Assembly (NCBI GenBank): GCA_902729315.2
Contig: LR746277.1
Coordinates: forward strand, 4,035,001-4,099,000
Direction: 5' to 3'
Length of the DNA: 64,000 nucleotides
From: Spirodela intermedia
Taxonomy: Eukaryota; Streptophyta; Magnoliopsida; Alismatales; Araceae
The translations under genes and the position numbers were made by a program. The notes beneath the pieces were generated by a model. The model ran no database searches, was not told the DNA's origin, and saw nothing but the letters and a program-made list of their open reading frames with translations. Below are positions 1 to 10,163 of this stretch, in pieces; within the stretch, counting starts at the first letter, position 1; each line of letters starts with the position of its first letter.

Positions 1-20
1 AATGCGATCACCTCCAACAT
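1..20 (-). CDS. Possible first codons of a gene cut by the left edge
   Basis: On the minus strand an ATG at positions 20-18 opens a frame (M-L-E-V-I-A) that runs out of the window. About 180 bases upstream on the same strand is a good TATA box (201-207), and the bases between form a CT-rich stretch typical of a plant 5' leader. The product cannot be named from six codons. The promoter-leader-ATG layout is the only support, so this is a tentative call. Confidence 0.3.
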
Positions 21-71
21 CACAAGTTCCGATCTTCCAAGCTTCCTGTTTTGTATGTTCTCTACCCAGTG

Positions 72-112
72 TAGAGAGAGAGAGAAAGAGCTAGAGAGAG
101 AGAAAGAGAGAG
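72..112. repeat. GA-rich microsatellite in a probable 5' leader
   Basis: Imperfect GA repeat interrupted by AAAG. On the minus strand it reads as a CT-rich leader between the TATA box at 201-207 and the ATG at 20. Confidence 0.7.
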
Positions 113-200
113 GATAAAAGATCGGGGCTTTGATGAGTCCAGAAGTCTTGGTTAGCAAGGCCAGAAAACTCCAGCAAGGTTTCTTTACCAAGGCCGACGG

Positions 201-207
201 TTTTATA
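201..207 (-). promoter_or_regulatory. TATA box (TATAAAA) of the left-edge minus-strand gene
   Basis: The minus strand reads TATAAAA here, and just upstream (230-238) is a telo-box (AAACCCTA). The spacing to the CT-rich leader and the ATG at 20 is normal for a plant promoter. The region 208-496 also holds the 3' UTR of the thioredoxin reductase gene. Confidence 0.45.
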
Positions 208-496
208 GAAGATGACCCGCGGCGGCGCCAAACCCTAGAACGGAAATCAACTCCAAGCAGGGGAACATGAACTCAGCGGAGATCATAAATCTCTCAAGAG
301 CGACGTCCGGACAGCCCCTGATTCCCCGAACGCAGTTCTCCAAACAGGTTTTTTTCCAGTAATAGAAATGGGTTCGGGAATAAATTATGTCGTGTGATAA
401 ATCAGAAATGATTTCCGCCACAGTTTCGTAGATCGATTCCTGAGATGCAGCGGGCGGAATCTCTGCGGATGGCTCCGACCACTCCCCCTTCTCCTC

Positions 497-2575
497 CTAA
501 GCACCGATTTCTTGCAGGTAATGCTCCGCATCCAAAGCAGCCATGCATCCTGCGGATTTTACAAAGCGGATACCCATTAAAATTAAAGCTAAAAGGCTAA
601 TATTTATCAATTTATTTTTTTTTAAAGTCTTGTAAAACTGGGTGACAGAGCCTCGAGCAATCTTTTTGGCTTCAATCGTCATTGATATCAAACGAGATAA
701 GTTCATCTGAGTAGAACGATCGTATTACCCAGAATGGAAAGATTTTCTCCCCATGAAAGGGGTGATGCGTGGATGGATTAAGCAAGGGAAACGCAACCTC
801 ATGAATTGAAATCCGACGGGAAACCATTCCAGTGATGAGCACTCGATTCTCCCTAACCCTCAACCTTCTCTCTCCCTCAAACATAATCACCGCAGACAAG
901 ATTCGTGGCGGCAATGAAACATCGTCGAGATTTGATCAAATCAACATCAACTGAAGAACACCCGAGGCCTTGAATCGATAATGCTCTATAAGGGTTCGAC
1001 GGCGGGAATTTCAAAAATGTGTCCCGACAACTTCTTTACGGATCTTTGATGCCTTAAACACAGTAATCAGGGAAGAGCTTGTAGCGTTTGAAGATAACTT
1101 GAAGCACTTGATCAGCAATGCTCCATATGTTTCTCTAAAATGAAAGAGCGCTTGTTTTTCTGAGATTTTCTAAAGTTCCTGAACCCAAACGGGACGACCC
1201 AGTTCTATAATTTCTATGGCAGTCGTTACCCATCATACCATACATCAATCCTGGAAATCGTTAAAATGGCTCAAAGAAGGGCGAGATTGAAGAAGATGGT
1301 GCCCAGATAGATATCAGACGCTTCGGGGATTCAAATCCCTCAAAAACCAGATGATGCAAGCAAATTGCAGGGATTTCTAGCGATGATTTTGATGCAAGAA
1401 CCCAAGCCAAAAGACGATTTATTTCAAATGAAAACCAGAAGTTGCCGCGAGGTTTTGGGGAAGAAAAGGAGACCTAGAAATTTACCTGTTCCAGCCGCTG
1501 TGATCGCTTGGCGGTACTTCTTGTCCTGAACATCTCCGGCGGCGAACACGCCTTCCACGCTGGTCTTCGTGGTTCCGGGCTTCGTTACGACGTAGCCATC
1601 GGAGTCCAGCTCCAGCTGGCCGCCGAGAAATTTCGTGGCGGGCTCGTGTCCGATGGCAAAGAACAAGCCGGAGACCGGCAAATCCGTCAGCTCGCCGGTG
1701 GCCAGATTCTTGACCTTCAAGCCGGCCAAGGCGCCCTTCTCGTTGCCGAATGCCTCCTCCACGGCGGAGTTCCACACGACCTCAATCTTTGGGTTGTCGA
1801 TCGCCCGGGCCTGCATGATCTTCGATGCCCGGAAGGTGTCCCGGCGGTGAATGATGTAAACCTTGGAGCCGTACTTGGTGAGGAAGTTCGCCTCCTCCAT
1901 GGCCGAGTCGCCGCCGCCGACGACGGCGATGGGGCGGTTCCGGAAGATCGGCGCGGCGCCGTCGCACACGGCGCAAGCGGATATGCCCCGGTTCCAGAAC
2001 TCGTCGGAGCCGCGGAACTGGAGGCGGCGCGCGACGGCCCCCGTGGCAACGATGACGGCGTCGGAGTACACGGTGGTGGAATCAGAGACGATCTTGAAAG
2101 GCTGGGAGGAGAAATCGACGAAGGTGACGGTCTCGGTGAAGATCTGCGTCCCGAATCGCACCGACTGGGCGCGGAATCGATCGGTGAGATCGAGCCCCTG
2201 AATCCCCTCCGGAAAACCAGGGAAGTTCTCCACGTCGGAGGTGGTGGTGAGCTGCCCACCGGCGGCGATGTCGTTCGCCAACCATCCCTCGAAGAGGACC
2301 GGCTTCAGCTCCGCACGGGCGGCGTATATGGCCGCCGTGTGGGCGGCGGGTCCGCTGCCGATGATGCAGAGCCTGGTCTTTAGGGTTTTCTGCGCTTCGT
2401 CCATGAGGAGCGAGCCGCCGGCGCCGGTGGAGGTGGAGATCGTCTTCGGAGGGGGAGAAACGGCGGTGGTCGTCGCAGGAGCTGCAGAAGGGTTCGTCGT
2501 AGAGGCCACGATTCGGACTCCCACTTTGCGAAGGAGGGACGCGAGTTTCAAACGAAGGCTGCCACCGCCGCTCAT
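497..2575 (-). CDS. NTR: NADPH-dependent thioredoxin reductase (NTRA/NTRB type)
   Basis: Flavoenzyme that passes electrons from NADPH through FAD to h-type and o-type thioredoxins in cytosol and mitochondria. Two exons: 2575-1486 and 549-497, joined in phase 1 through a 936-bp intron, giving 380 residues, close to the Arabidopsis enzymes. Visible motifs: FAD site GSGPAA (73-78), redox centre CAVC (201-204), NADPH site GGGDSA (220-225) with HRRDTFRAS (243-251), and the second FAD motif GDVQD (347-351). Exon 2 supplies the conserved ending [17 protein letters not shown]. Residues 1-57 are rich in Ser, Thr, Arg and Leu like a mitochondrial presequence, and a second in-frame Met58 (MDEAQKTLK) sits where the cytosolic form normally begins. 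Dual targeting by alternative starts is therefore inferred. Large open frames on the other strand of exon 1 are GC-rich shadows. Confidence 0.95.
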
Positions 2576-3488
2576 CGCTCAACGGACGGCTGGCTCTGCT
2601 CAAGGGCGTTTCCTGCGCTCGATATCGACAATTTTCCGCACACGCCTCCGTCAGAGTTGACTGCGAAAACGACGCCCCATCCGAACAATCGCTTCCACGT
2701 GGTGCAGAATGTCGTCTCCGGGGGCCGCCTAGCCGGCGTGGGGGCATTGTCGCCGTTCCTTTTGCCGGCCAAGTTCTTCCGGCGAGAGCCGCTACTCCAG
2801 CGTACGAGAGGTTCGCAGAGATTGCTTCACAGTCTGCATATCACTCTCTCTCCTTACAGCCACGGATTTGAAGAAAGAAGAAGAAGAGAGGGCATTAACG
2901 GGGTCCTGACTAAAGAAAACCGTTGACCATTCCCGAGAAGAAGTATCTGTATCTTTCGTGCCAGGCTGCCAGAAAAGGCGAGATGTCGTAGGGCCGACCT
3001 TGTCCCAAGGGCGAGAACCGGAGACGGTTCGGCCGTTCCGATGGGCCTCCGCAACTCTTTCCCGCCTGTATTTCTACTATTTTTATCTCTCGCCAGCGAC
3101 TCGTTCATCTTAACTGCCCCCTTCTTCTGATCGTTTCTTCACTGAACGCGGTCTTCTTCTACGTTCTTGGTCTAGAACCACCTTGACCGAGAAAGATTCC
3201 TCATCCTCTCTCTGTGTCTCTCTGTCTCTCTCTTCGTGATAGAAAGACTGGGCTGATGATACTGTTCCGTCGTGATTGTAAGCTCTGACGAGCAAAGCTT
3301 CCGGAGAAGAAACGCAGACGAGCTCCCGGAGAAGAAGAAGACGAAGAAGAAGAGCTCGAAGAACCGACGGAGAACAGATGCAAATTTACATTCCCACGAT
3401 GTAGATGGAAGGGAGAGAAGAGAGAGAGAACCGACGGCCCAAGGCCGTCGACGGCATAAGAGAAGACCCCTGTCCTTTGCTCGCCTCA
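2576..3488. other. Intergenic: NTR promoter and 3' UTR of the next gene
   Basis: No supported gene. The part near 2576 should hold the NTR promoter and 5' leader. The GAAGAAG- and GAGA-rich part at 3110-3450 is probably the 3' UTR of the small minus-strand gene ending at 3489. The short open frames here lack any recognisable motif. Confidence 0.6.
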
Positions 3489-3869
3489 TCACTGCCCGCC
3501 ATCAGAGCCGCCGTTGACGGAGACCGACGTCCTCTTGATGAACTCCAAGCAGTCGGCGATGGCTTCCGTGTGGAAGGAGTTGGAGCGCCCCGGTGGCCGG
3601 AGCTTCCCCTCCTGTTGACCCCGGTTCCTCAGGTCCTCCATGAGACCCCTCCTGCTGCCGCTCTTCCCCCATCGCCGCCCGGATCTTCTACTCCTCCGGT
3701 CGCCGACGCCGCCGCCGCCGCAGCCGGTGCCCTTCTTCATGCACTGAAGACACCGCTGCAAGAGCCCGATCAGACCCAGCAGTCTCAGCCGCAGCCGGAG
3801 CACCGAAAACCTTGCGGAATTCAGCCGGAATCCCTTCCCCCGCCGGCATCTGCAGCTCATGTCACCCAT
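3489..3869 (-). CDS. Small basic plant protein with a C-terminal EAIADCLEFIKR motif
   Basis: Single-exon frame of 126 residues. The start resembles a small plant-specific family: a second Met at position 4 (3860) begins MSCRCRRGKGFRLN, followed by an Arg/Leu-rich segment (FSVLRLRLRLLGLIGLL). The C-terminal part has the family-like signature HTEAIADCLEFIKRTSVSV. Similar endings occur in short plant proteins, some labelled 'josephin-like', but I cannot name the gene with certainty and its function is unknown to me. The hydrophobic, Arg-rich N-terminal helix could be a membrane or organelle signal (inference). A TATA-like element lies 72 bases upstream. Either Met1 or Met4 may be used; Met4 matches the family start better. 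Confidence 0.7.
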   Translation of the reverse strand: MGDMSCRCRRGKGFRLNSARFSVLRLRLRLLGLIGLLQRCLQCMKKGTGCGGGGVGDRRSRRSGRRWGKSGSRRGLMEDLRNRGQQEGKLRPPGRSNSFHTEAIADCLEFIKRTSVSVNGGSDGGQ

Positions 3870-4752
3870 GGGTCAGAGCTTCGGAAGGGACGACGCTCCA
3901 CCCTCGAGCTCAACCATCTCATCTACCATGCTTCGGTCTCTTAATATAATCATGGGGGCTCCCCGGAACATAACGACGCGTGGGCCAAGTCTGAAAACAA
4001 CGGCTGAGGGGGGGCGGTCGGTGGGAGAGCTCACCTTCTCCGTTCAGATCTTAGGGTTACCCATAGTTTGGTCCAATGAAGCTCCACATATTGCCTTAAT
4101 TATAGATAAGCCCCTCTTAGGGTTACCAGACTCCAGCTGGGACTTAGTAAAAATTTGTCAGCCACACGAGCGACGTAATTTCCACGTGGTTGACCCCGTT
4201 CGATGTCATTCTAACGACGGCAGCATCGTACTTTGACCCAGCTTCTGAGTCAAGCTGTGGTGAAAATGAGTGGACTTGCTCCTCGGCTGAATCATCGCGT
4301 TGAGCACTACTCCCGGTCGCATTATTCATTCTCAAGGTCAACGTGTCTGAGTGGCGGCCGCGTCCCTTTCCTCCCTGCATGTGATCCTCGGTGGGCTGCC
4401 CGGCGGCTGTCTGGGGGCCGTCAGCTCGCGAGCGGTCGTCCTGTCGACTGCATTCAAGTCCGGCAGCTCAGGGGAGGAATCCGCGCCGGCAACGGCGGAC
4501 AGGTGGGGAACCGGCGGTCGAGGATAGCTAGGCCCCGCAATGCTCGCCATTAAGAGTTGTCGCAGAGGGAGGGCCGCCACTCTCTCTCTCGCTAGAGCTC
4601 TTGTCGAACAGAGGGTGGTGTGTGTCTGGAGAAGGGGACGATCCATCAGGGGAAGTAGTACAGTGGGAGGAGCTTTCAAGATAGAAGCCGGCGATTCTCA
4701 CGATAGAACATTAAAAGCATGACGGAGATCGGGAATGGAAAGGACGGCGTCG
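3870..4752. other. Intergenic: promoter of small gene and BUBR1 3' UTR
   Basis: No convincing gene. It contains two direct copies of TTAGGGTTACC (about 4050 and 4118), which are telo-box-like, in the presumed promoter of the gene at 3489-3869. Bases near 4753 should be BUBR1 3' UTR. The open frame at 4338-4679 has no recognisable feature. Confidence 0.5.
3941..3948 (-). promoter_or_regulatory. TATA-like element (TATATTAA) of the small basic gene
   Basis: The minus strand reads ATTATATTAA 72-79 bases before the ATG at 3869, a normal distance for a short plant leader. Confidence 0.4.
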
Positions 4753-7750
4753 TCATCTGGGAAGGCAGCTGCTGGTGGGGAAATTCCGCAGTGGATTCTC
4801 CTTCAGCAGCTCAGACTCTCTGCTCAGGTAAGAAGAACGGAAGGTGAGAAGGGATGGGGCGGGGGCATTCCCAGAACACAGAGAAAAAAACGATGGAGAC
4901 AGACGAAGGCTCACTTTCTGAGCTTGTGATTGTCTATGCGCCTCAGCTGCACCGTTGAAGAGACCGCCGCCGCGGCGCCGATGGAATTCCCGGATGCCGG
5001 CAACTCACTGCACACAAAAAAATCCAGAAATCAAACTCAGCACATTGACCATGCCCAGAAAATCGCGAACAATCATCCTCTGTGGGCTCTCTCGGCTTAC
5101 TCTGCGCTCTCCTCGTCAACGAAAATCTCGAGGCATGATGATCTCGGAGTCGGCGCAGTGGGTCGTGGATTAGCTCCGGCTTTCTGGGGAATCTGGCGGA
5201 GAGGAGATGAGATGATCGTCAAGGAGAAGAGCAATTTCTAATGGAAGATGTATGAACTGGGTGAGGAGATGGTGGAAACCTTGAGGGATGTCCATTTGGA
5301 GGGAAGAGGGGTGTTCTCTTTGTTCCGATTAGATTGCGTCCCGAGGACATGCCACGGCTTCAAATCGCCGCTCTTTGCAGCATCGAGTCGATGCTGCTGC
5401 TTCGGGTGAGATTCCGCATCGTCGTTGTAAACAGAGATGTGAGCGTTCGGGTCAACCCTGAAGGGTGAGGAACGAGCAAGAAAATCACATCTAAACCTTG
5501 GATTTACTTTCTTTCTTCACCCCCAATCTTGGAGAGAGAGGGGGAGAGAGAGAGAGAGAGAGAGAGATCTAGGGATCGAATCGACAAGATAACCGCTGCA
5601 TCATCAATAGCGCATCAAATCCGCATGACGTCTTGCATTCATCATCAATTAAAATTAGATTGAAAAAAGGCATAATGTTTGGTAAATTTTTAACTCACCT
5701 TTGAAGGGCCTTTTTTCTGTGAGGATCTGTCCTCTGCGTGAGCTGCCTACCTGTCAAAATGGAAGCTACTCAGTCATCAAAGACGTAGCAGGCTTCGCAA
5801 TCAAGAACCCTGATAAGAGATAGCTTACGAGGGTCCCCTGAGGTCAAAATAGTCCCGAAGCTTCTATTTGGCCCAGCATTTTCCATTGACTCATCCTAAA
5901 AAAATCCGAGGACGAAGAGACTTGTAGCTGACTGTACAGACTGAGTGAAAGCAAGCCAAGTACATGAGAGAAGAACCTCACCTCGGCAACTTTGCTTCTT
6001 TGAGCTGATCGTGCCAGAAATTTTCTGTACACTGATTCAGTCTTTGCCACTGGCTGCGCGTTCCTGGAATGAGAATCATGGAAGAAGGAAAAGGGGCAAA
6101 AAATGCTCAATAATAACTGAATGCTGTTCTGACTTTACAGAACTTAAGCAAAAATAGATTAATATCTGAATAACTGAATATTATTTCGAACCAGCACAGA
6201 ATATTATCAGAATTCTCAACGCATGAAAAAAAAAAAGAGAATCGTAAGATTGAGATATTTTTATTCCCCTCAATGCCGTCACCTTTAACCCATCTGGATC
6301 GAAGCACAGCCCAACTATCTTACCGACAACCATTGAATCATATAGTTCAACAGTTGAAAGCATGAAGACCAGTACTATTCTACCAGTTTACTAACTTTCT
6401 CGAAAATTTGTACAAACGCAAGTTAACTCGAAAATCTGCATTTTTTTGTCCCTATTAACACCTTTTATAAATACATTTTATTAAATATTTCTCTGCATAT
6501 GATCGAATCGGAAGAACTAAAAGGGAAATCCAATCTCTGAAACATTTTAAAATAGGGAGAGGTAGCAATAGTTGAGTAGGCATACAACTCGTTCTTACTT
6601 TTTCCAATCTAGCGTGTTTTACTCGGATGATTACTACGGAGGATAAAACTTGTGTCAGTTAAAATTCCCCCAAAATGAACCAAGGAGATCTAGTTGTGCT
6701 CACCTGGCGATGCCAAGATTGAAAATGTCATCCGCATTTTTCATCTTGTTCCTGGATTCCAAGTGCAGAGCATAGGATACATAATAAATGGAGTGATTGT
6801 GTCCAATCTGATTTGCCTCGAGGAAACTGTAAATGACTTCTGCATCGAAGCAATTCTCAGCCTGTAAAGCATACAATTGATAGTTCAGCATTTGAAGAAA
6901 ATATATGTAAAAATTTCTTGGTTTCTAAAGCAAAGCGCGCGGTTCTGAAACATACATATTCCAGCCAAACTTTAAGATACCGCAAGTCATCCTTATAGCG
7001 TTCGTCGTGCCAAAACATCCGCACGCATTGTTCATAGATGACAACCAATCCCGAGTACTCTCCTCCAGCAGGAAACGATTCTTGGACCCACTTAATACAT
7101 CTTCACACGTCAAGATTCAAAGTTACACAACAATCCAGCGGCAAATAGAAATTAAATGCATTCAGAGCACTTGGGAAATGAACTCTGAGGCACTGGGAAA
7201 ATAAGGTTAAGCAGAAGAGATGGGGTAAAAATTCTGAAATCTCATCGTTGGGCGAATAACCAGATGTCAGAAGAGGAGATGCAATCTACTATAAAATATA
7301 TGTAAGATCCAAAACTCTAAAGGAACACAAAAAAAAAATGCTGAGACGAAGGTAAAGGGGCGAAAAACTCAGTAAGCAGGGATTTAGAACACCCACTCGA
7401 GCCATGGCTGCAGAGGATCCTCTCCTTTGTACTCGTCAATCGCCTCGATTAAACGCCTGAAGACGAGGGATGAGACAAATCACACCCGCAGCACTCCAAA
7501 GCGCCGCGAAAACAAAACATGGCGGCTTGTCTGAAAGGTCTGGAAGATACACCAACCTGCGTTTATCAATGAGAGCTTTCCTGAGGACGTTGTCACTCTG
7601 GGATTTGAGAGCTTCGTTTAGCAGCTCTACTTTCCGGCCTCTCTTCAGCGGCCTTACATTCTCCTTGAACAACTCCCATTCATTTCCCGTCTGCCTCTTC
7701 GACGCCAAGAACTCGGTCTCCGGATCCAGCGAGGCCAACAGATCCTCCAT
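4753..7750 (-). CDS. BUBR1: Spindle-checkpoint protein BUBR1/MAD3 (kinase-less)
   Basis: Subunit of the mitotic checkpoint complex that inhibits APC/C-CDC20 until kinetochores are attached. Eleven exons, all phase-consistent: 7750-7557, 7456-7397, 7100-6956, 6861-6704, 6063-5982, 5895-5829, 5750-5699, 5457-5280, 5183-5101, 5007-4915, 4819-4753. They encode 392 residues, very near Arabidopsis BUBR1. The N-terminal Mad3/BUB1 homology region (TPR-like) includes WELFKENVRPLKRGR, IEAIDEYKGEDPLQPWLE, CIKWVQESFP, YEQCVRMFWHDERYKDDLRY and YVSYALHLE. KEN boxes lie at 29-31, 299-301 (RNKENTPLP) and 377-379 (LLKENPLRNFP). The FVDEE motif in exon 9 is also conserved. There is no kinase domain, as expected for plant MAD3/BUBR1. 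It is divergently paired with CP12 across 503 bp. Confidence 0.9.
5544..5567. repeat. GA microsatellite in BUBR1 intron 7
   Basis: GA dinucleotide run inside the intron between exons 5750-5699 and 5457-5280. It reads as a CT-rich tract on the coding strand, upstream of the acceptor. Confidence 0.8.
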
Positions 7751-8253
7751 GGAAATGGCCGGAGGTATGAGAGAGAGAGAGACGTTGGGTGCCCTTCGCT
7801 CTAGGTTTTCACCCTCGGTAGGATAAACGCGTTCAAAATTTCAAATAAGGCGTCTTCGCCCACAACAACGGATACATTCGCTAAACTGCGCCATCTGACG
7901 AACTCGAGTACCCAAGACATAAATACCGGATACTTTCTGATAATTTGCTACATGCCCACTAATGCGGAGAACCACGACAGACTCGGGAATCCTGCCCTTT
8001 AACGGGCTCTACCAAAGAAGGTCTGCCCTACCCTATATTGGCCCGATAGCCTCTCTCCACAGCCCGGTCCGTTAACATAATCTCTGGGCTTAGCCCAGTT
8101 GCTTACAGGTGGGCCGATCCCGTTAACGGGCGTATTAATTGTATAATTCTTTTTAATGAACAAGGGCTTCTGGAAATTTCTCGGAGACCTTATTCCCTTA
8201 AACGGAATTAAAGCATCGCCTTCGGCTCTCTCTCTCTCTCCCTCGATCTATCG
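7751..8253. promoter_or_regulatory. Divergent promoter shared by BUBR1 and CP12
   Basis: The start codons of BUBR1 (7750, minus) and CP12 (8254, plus) are only 503 bp apart, so this stretch must serve both. It has several AACGG cores (about 7868, 8000, 8125 and 8203). AACGG is the core of the mitosis-specific activator element bound by MYB3R factors. It also has GGGCC/GCCCA elements of the site II type (about 8038, 8095 and 8110). The presence of the motifs is seen directly; their use is inferred. Confidence 0.55.
8142..8148 (+). promoter_or_regulatory. TATA-like element (TATAATT) of CP12
   Basis: TATAATT lies 106 bases before the CP12 ATG, followed by a CT-rich leader ending in CTCTCTCTCTCC. 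The spacing is typical. Confidence 0.45.
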
Positions 8254-8805
8254 ATGGCGTCTTCCACTCGCTCTTCTTTCATAGCTTCAGACGCCGGTCT
8301 TTCTTCGTCGCTCGCACGACGGTCACGTCCGGCGGTGGCGGTGGCGGCGTTTCCTCGGCGGCCTTTGATCCCGTGCTCGTCTCCGGCTCTCCTCCGACGG
8401 TCACATCCGGCGGTGGGTGTGGCGATCGCGGCGGCGTTTCCTCGGCGGCCTCTGATCCCGTGCTCGTTTCCGGTTCTCTTCCGACGATCATCCAGCGGCG
8501 TCACATCTGGGGCTGGGGAGAGGGATCTCAGGGCCATGGCGGTGGTGAAGAAGTACAAGGGAACGCGGATGAGGGAGAAGCGGCTGACGGAGATGATCGA
8601 GCAGAAGGTGCGGGAGGCGAAGGAGGCCTGCGAGGGAGGCCAGGGTTCCGACGAGTGCAAGGTGGCGTGGGACGAGGTGGAAGAGCTGAGCAAGGCCAAG
8701 GCGAATCTCCGCCGGCGGTTCGCCGAGACCGGCCGGGACCCCCTCGAGTCCTTCTGCCAGGAGAATCCCGACAAGGACGAGTGCGGCGTAGTCGACGACG
8801 ACTAG
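8254..8805 (+). CDS. CP12: Chloroplast CP12 protein (CP12-3 type)
   Basis: CP12 is a small, disordered redox switch that ties GAPDH and phosphoribulokinase into an inactive complex in the dark. This gene is intronless with 183 residues. The mature part begins near residue 95 and carries GTRMREKRLTEMIEQKV, the core AWDEVEEL (138-145) and two Cys pairs, Cys126/Cys135 and Cys168/Cys177. The sequence resembles CP12-3 more than CP12-1/2. The transit peptide is unusually long, about 95 residues, because a 26-29 residue unit is duplicated: AAFPRRPLIPCSSPALLRRS at 31-50 and AAFPRRPLIPCSFPVLFRRS at 60-79. The C-terminus reads DECGVVDDD where most CP12s have DECR-x-Y. The second Cys pair is kept, but the Arg and aromatic residue that help dock GAPDH are missing. 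Confidence 0.92.
   Translation: MASSTRSSFIASDAGLSSSLARRSRPAVAVAAFPRRPLIPCSSPALLRRSHPAVGVAIAAAFPRRPLIPCSFPVLFRRSSSGVTSGAGERDLRAMAVVKKYKGTRMREKRLTEMIEQKVREAKEACEGGQGSDECKVAWDEVEELSKAKANLRRRFAETGRDPLESFCQENPDKDECGVVDDD
8317..8490 (+). repeat. In-frame tandem repeat in the CP12 transit peptide
   Basis: CGACGGTCAC at 8317 recurs at 8395 (78 bp), and CGACGATCA follows at 8482 (87 bp). GCGTTTCCTCGGCGGCC occurs at 8347 and 8434. The second unit has a 9-bp insertion. All lengths are multiples of three, so the frame is kept. Confidence 0.9.
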
Positions 8806-9429
8806 GAGGGCGATCGGAGCATCATCATGTAGGTAAAACTCTCAGATCTTCTTCTCCGGGAAACGGAGAGGGAGGGTAGCTCACTTACTGTAGCTCACTT
8901 ACTGTGATCGACCTTCAAGCATGCGATTTCTTTTTTTAGTATGTGATTTCCTCTTCGCCTGTCTGGGCATTTAACATACGGAAAACATATAAATCACCTC
9001 CGGAAAGAAGAAACGAAATGAAATTTTTTATACGAGCACGTCCCAGGATTTGTGGAGACAAAGGGGGTTCCTCGGCGGCTAGAATTCTTCCGTCTGTCTC
9101 GTGCGATGCTCCCCTCCCTCCATTCAACACTTTTTCTCTGCATTATTTACTAAATATAATGGTACAATCAGTGCCATGGTTAAATACTTGTCGAAGCAGT
9201 AGAAAGTCTCCGTACTTGCATTGTCCACTCGATTATCAGGCCCAAAACGACATCTTTCTCGAAAAGTCAACATCTGAACTAGTTCCCGTTAAACATATAT
9301 GATCACCTGACTTCCAAAGATCCTGGGTTTCGTGGATGAAAAAGCCAATGGAAAACTAGGAATCTGAGCCCGGTTCCAGTTAGGGAAAGCGAACCTGGTT
9401 CAGCCATGATCTTCCCCTCGGAGAGAGCT
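8806..9429. other. Convergent intergenic: 3' UTRs of CP12 and glucosidase II
   Basis: The two genes end facing each other across 624 bp. I see no gene here. A 14-bp unit TAGCTCACTTACTG is repeated head to tail at 8877-8890 and 8891-8904, probably within the CP12 3' UTR. Confidence 0.6.
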
Positions 9430-10120
9430 CTACCAGATCCTCAGAGACCAGTCGTCGGAGACGCGCAGGTTAGGCCTGCGGACCACCAGCGCCGCCGGCC
9501 TCGCCCTGGGCCGGAGTGTGAGAGGTCCGGGCTCGACCTCCGCTTCGCCGCCGGCGGGCAAGATGGCGGCTCTCTTCGGCTTGACTGGGAGCCCCAAGAG
9601 GACGACCCTCTCGATGACGCAGTTCGAAGAGAACTTCTTCAGCGGGTTGGCGGGGGCGACGCTGGAGGAGTGCAGGGTTTGGTTGGAGAAGACAAAGCGC
9701 CGGTGGATGAATGCCCCCTGGGCATAGTCGAAGCTCTTGCCATCGTCAATGTACAGCTCTCCTTCCGCCTCCAGGCTGCTGTTCAGGGCTATCACCTGCC
9801 CAAATACAGCAGTGTAAGCAGAGACAGAGAGAGAGAGACAGCGAGAGAGAGAGAGAGAGCAGAGGGAGCACCAGAGTAAAAGGGTCGTCTTCCATCTGCG
9901 TGGAGCTCCGTCGGAACCTTTCTTTCCTGGGGACGATGGTGCCCGCCTTCTGGAAAGCAGGGATGCCATCCTCTGAAGCTTCCAACGTATGGAATCTCCC
10001 TCCGGCGTAGGTCCCTCCGTTTCTCACGTCAAACCACTGCTCCTTGCCAGGCAAATACACCTTCACAGACTTTTGCCTCTGGATTCAAGAAGGCAACGGT
10101 AAATAACCTTATTTTACAGT

Positions 10121-10163
<43 letters not shown>

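Noticed and set aside
1508-2383. 291-codon plus-strand open frame opposite NTR exon 1
   Set aside because: It starts with a good ATG but is a GC-rich antisense shadow. The NTR frame carries all conserved motifs and this one shows none.
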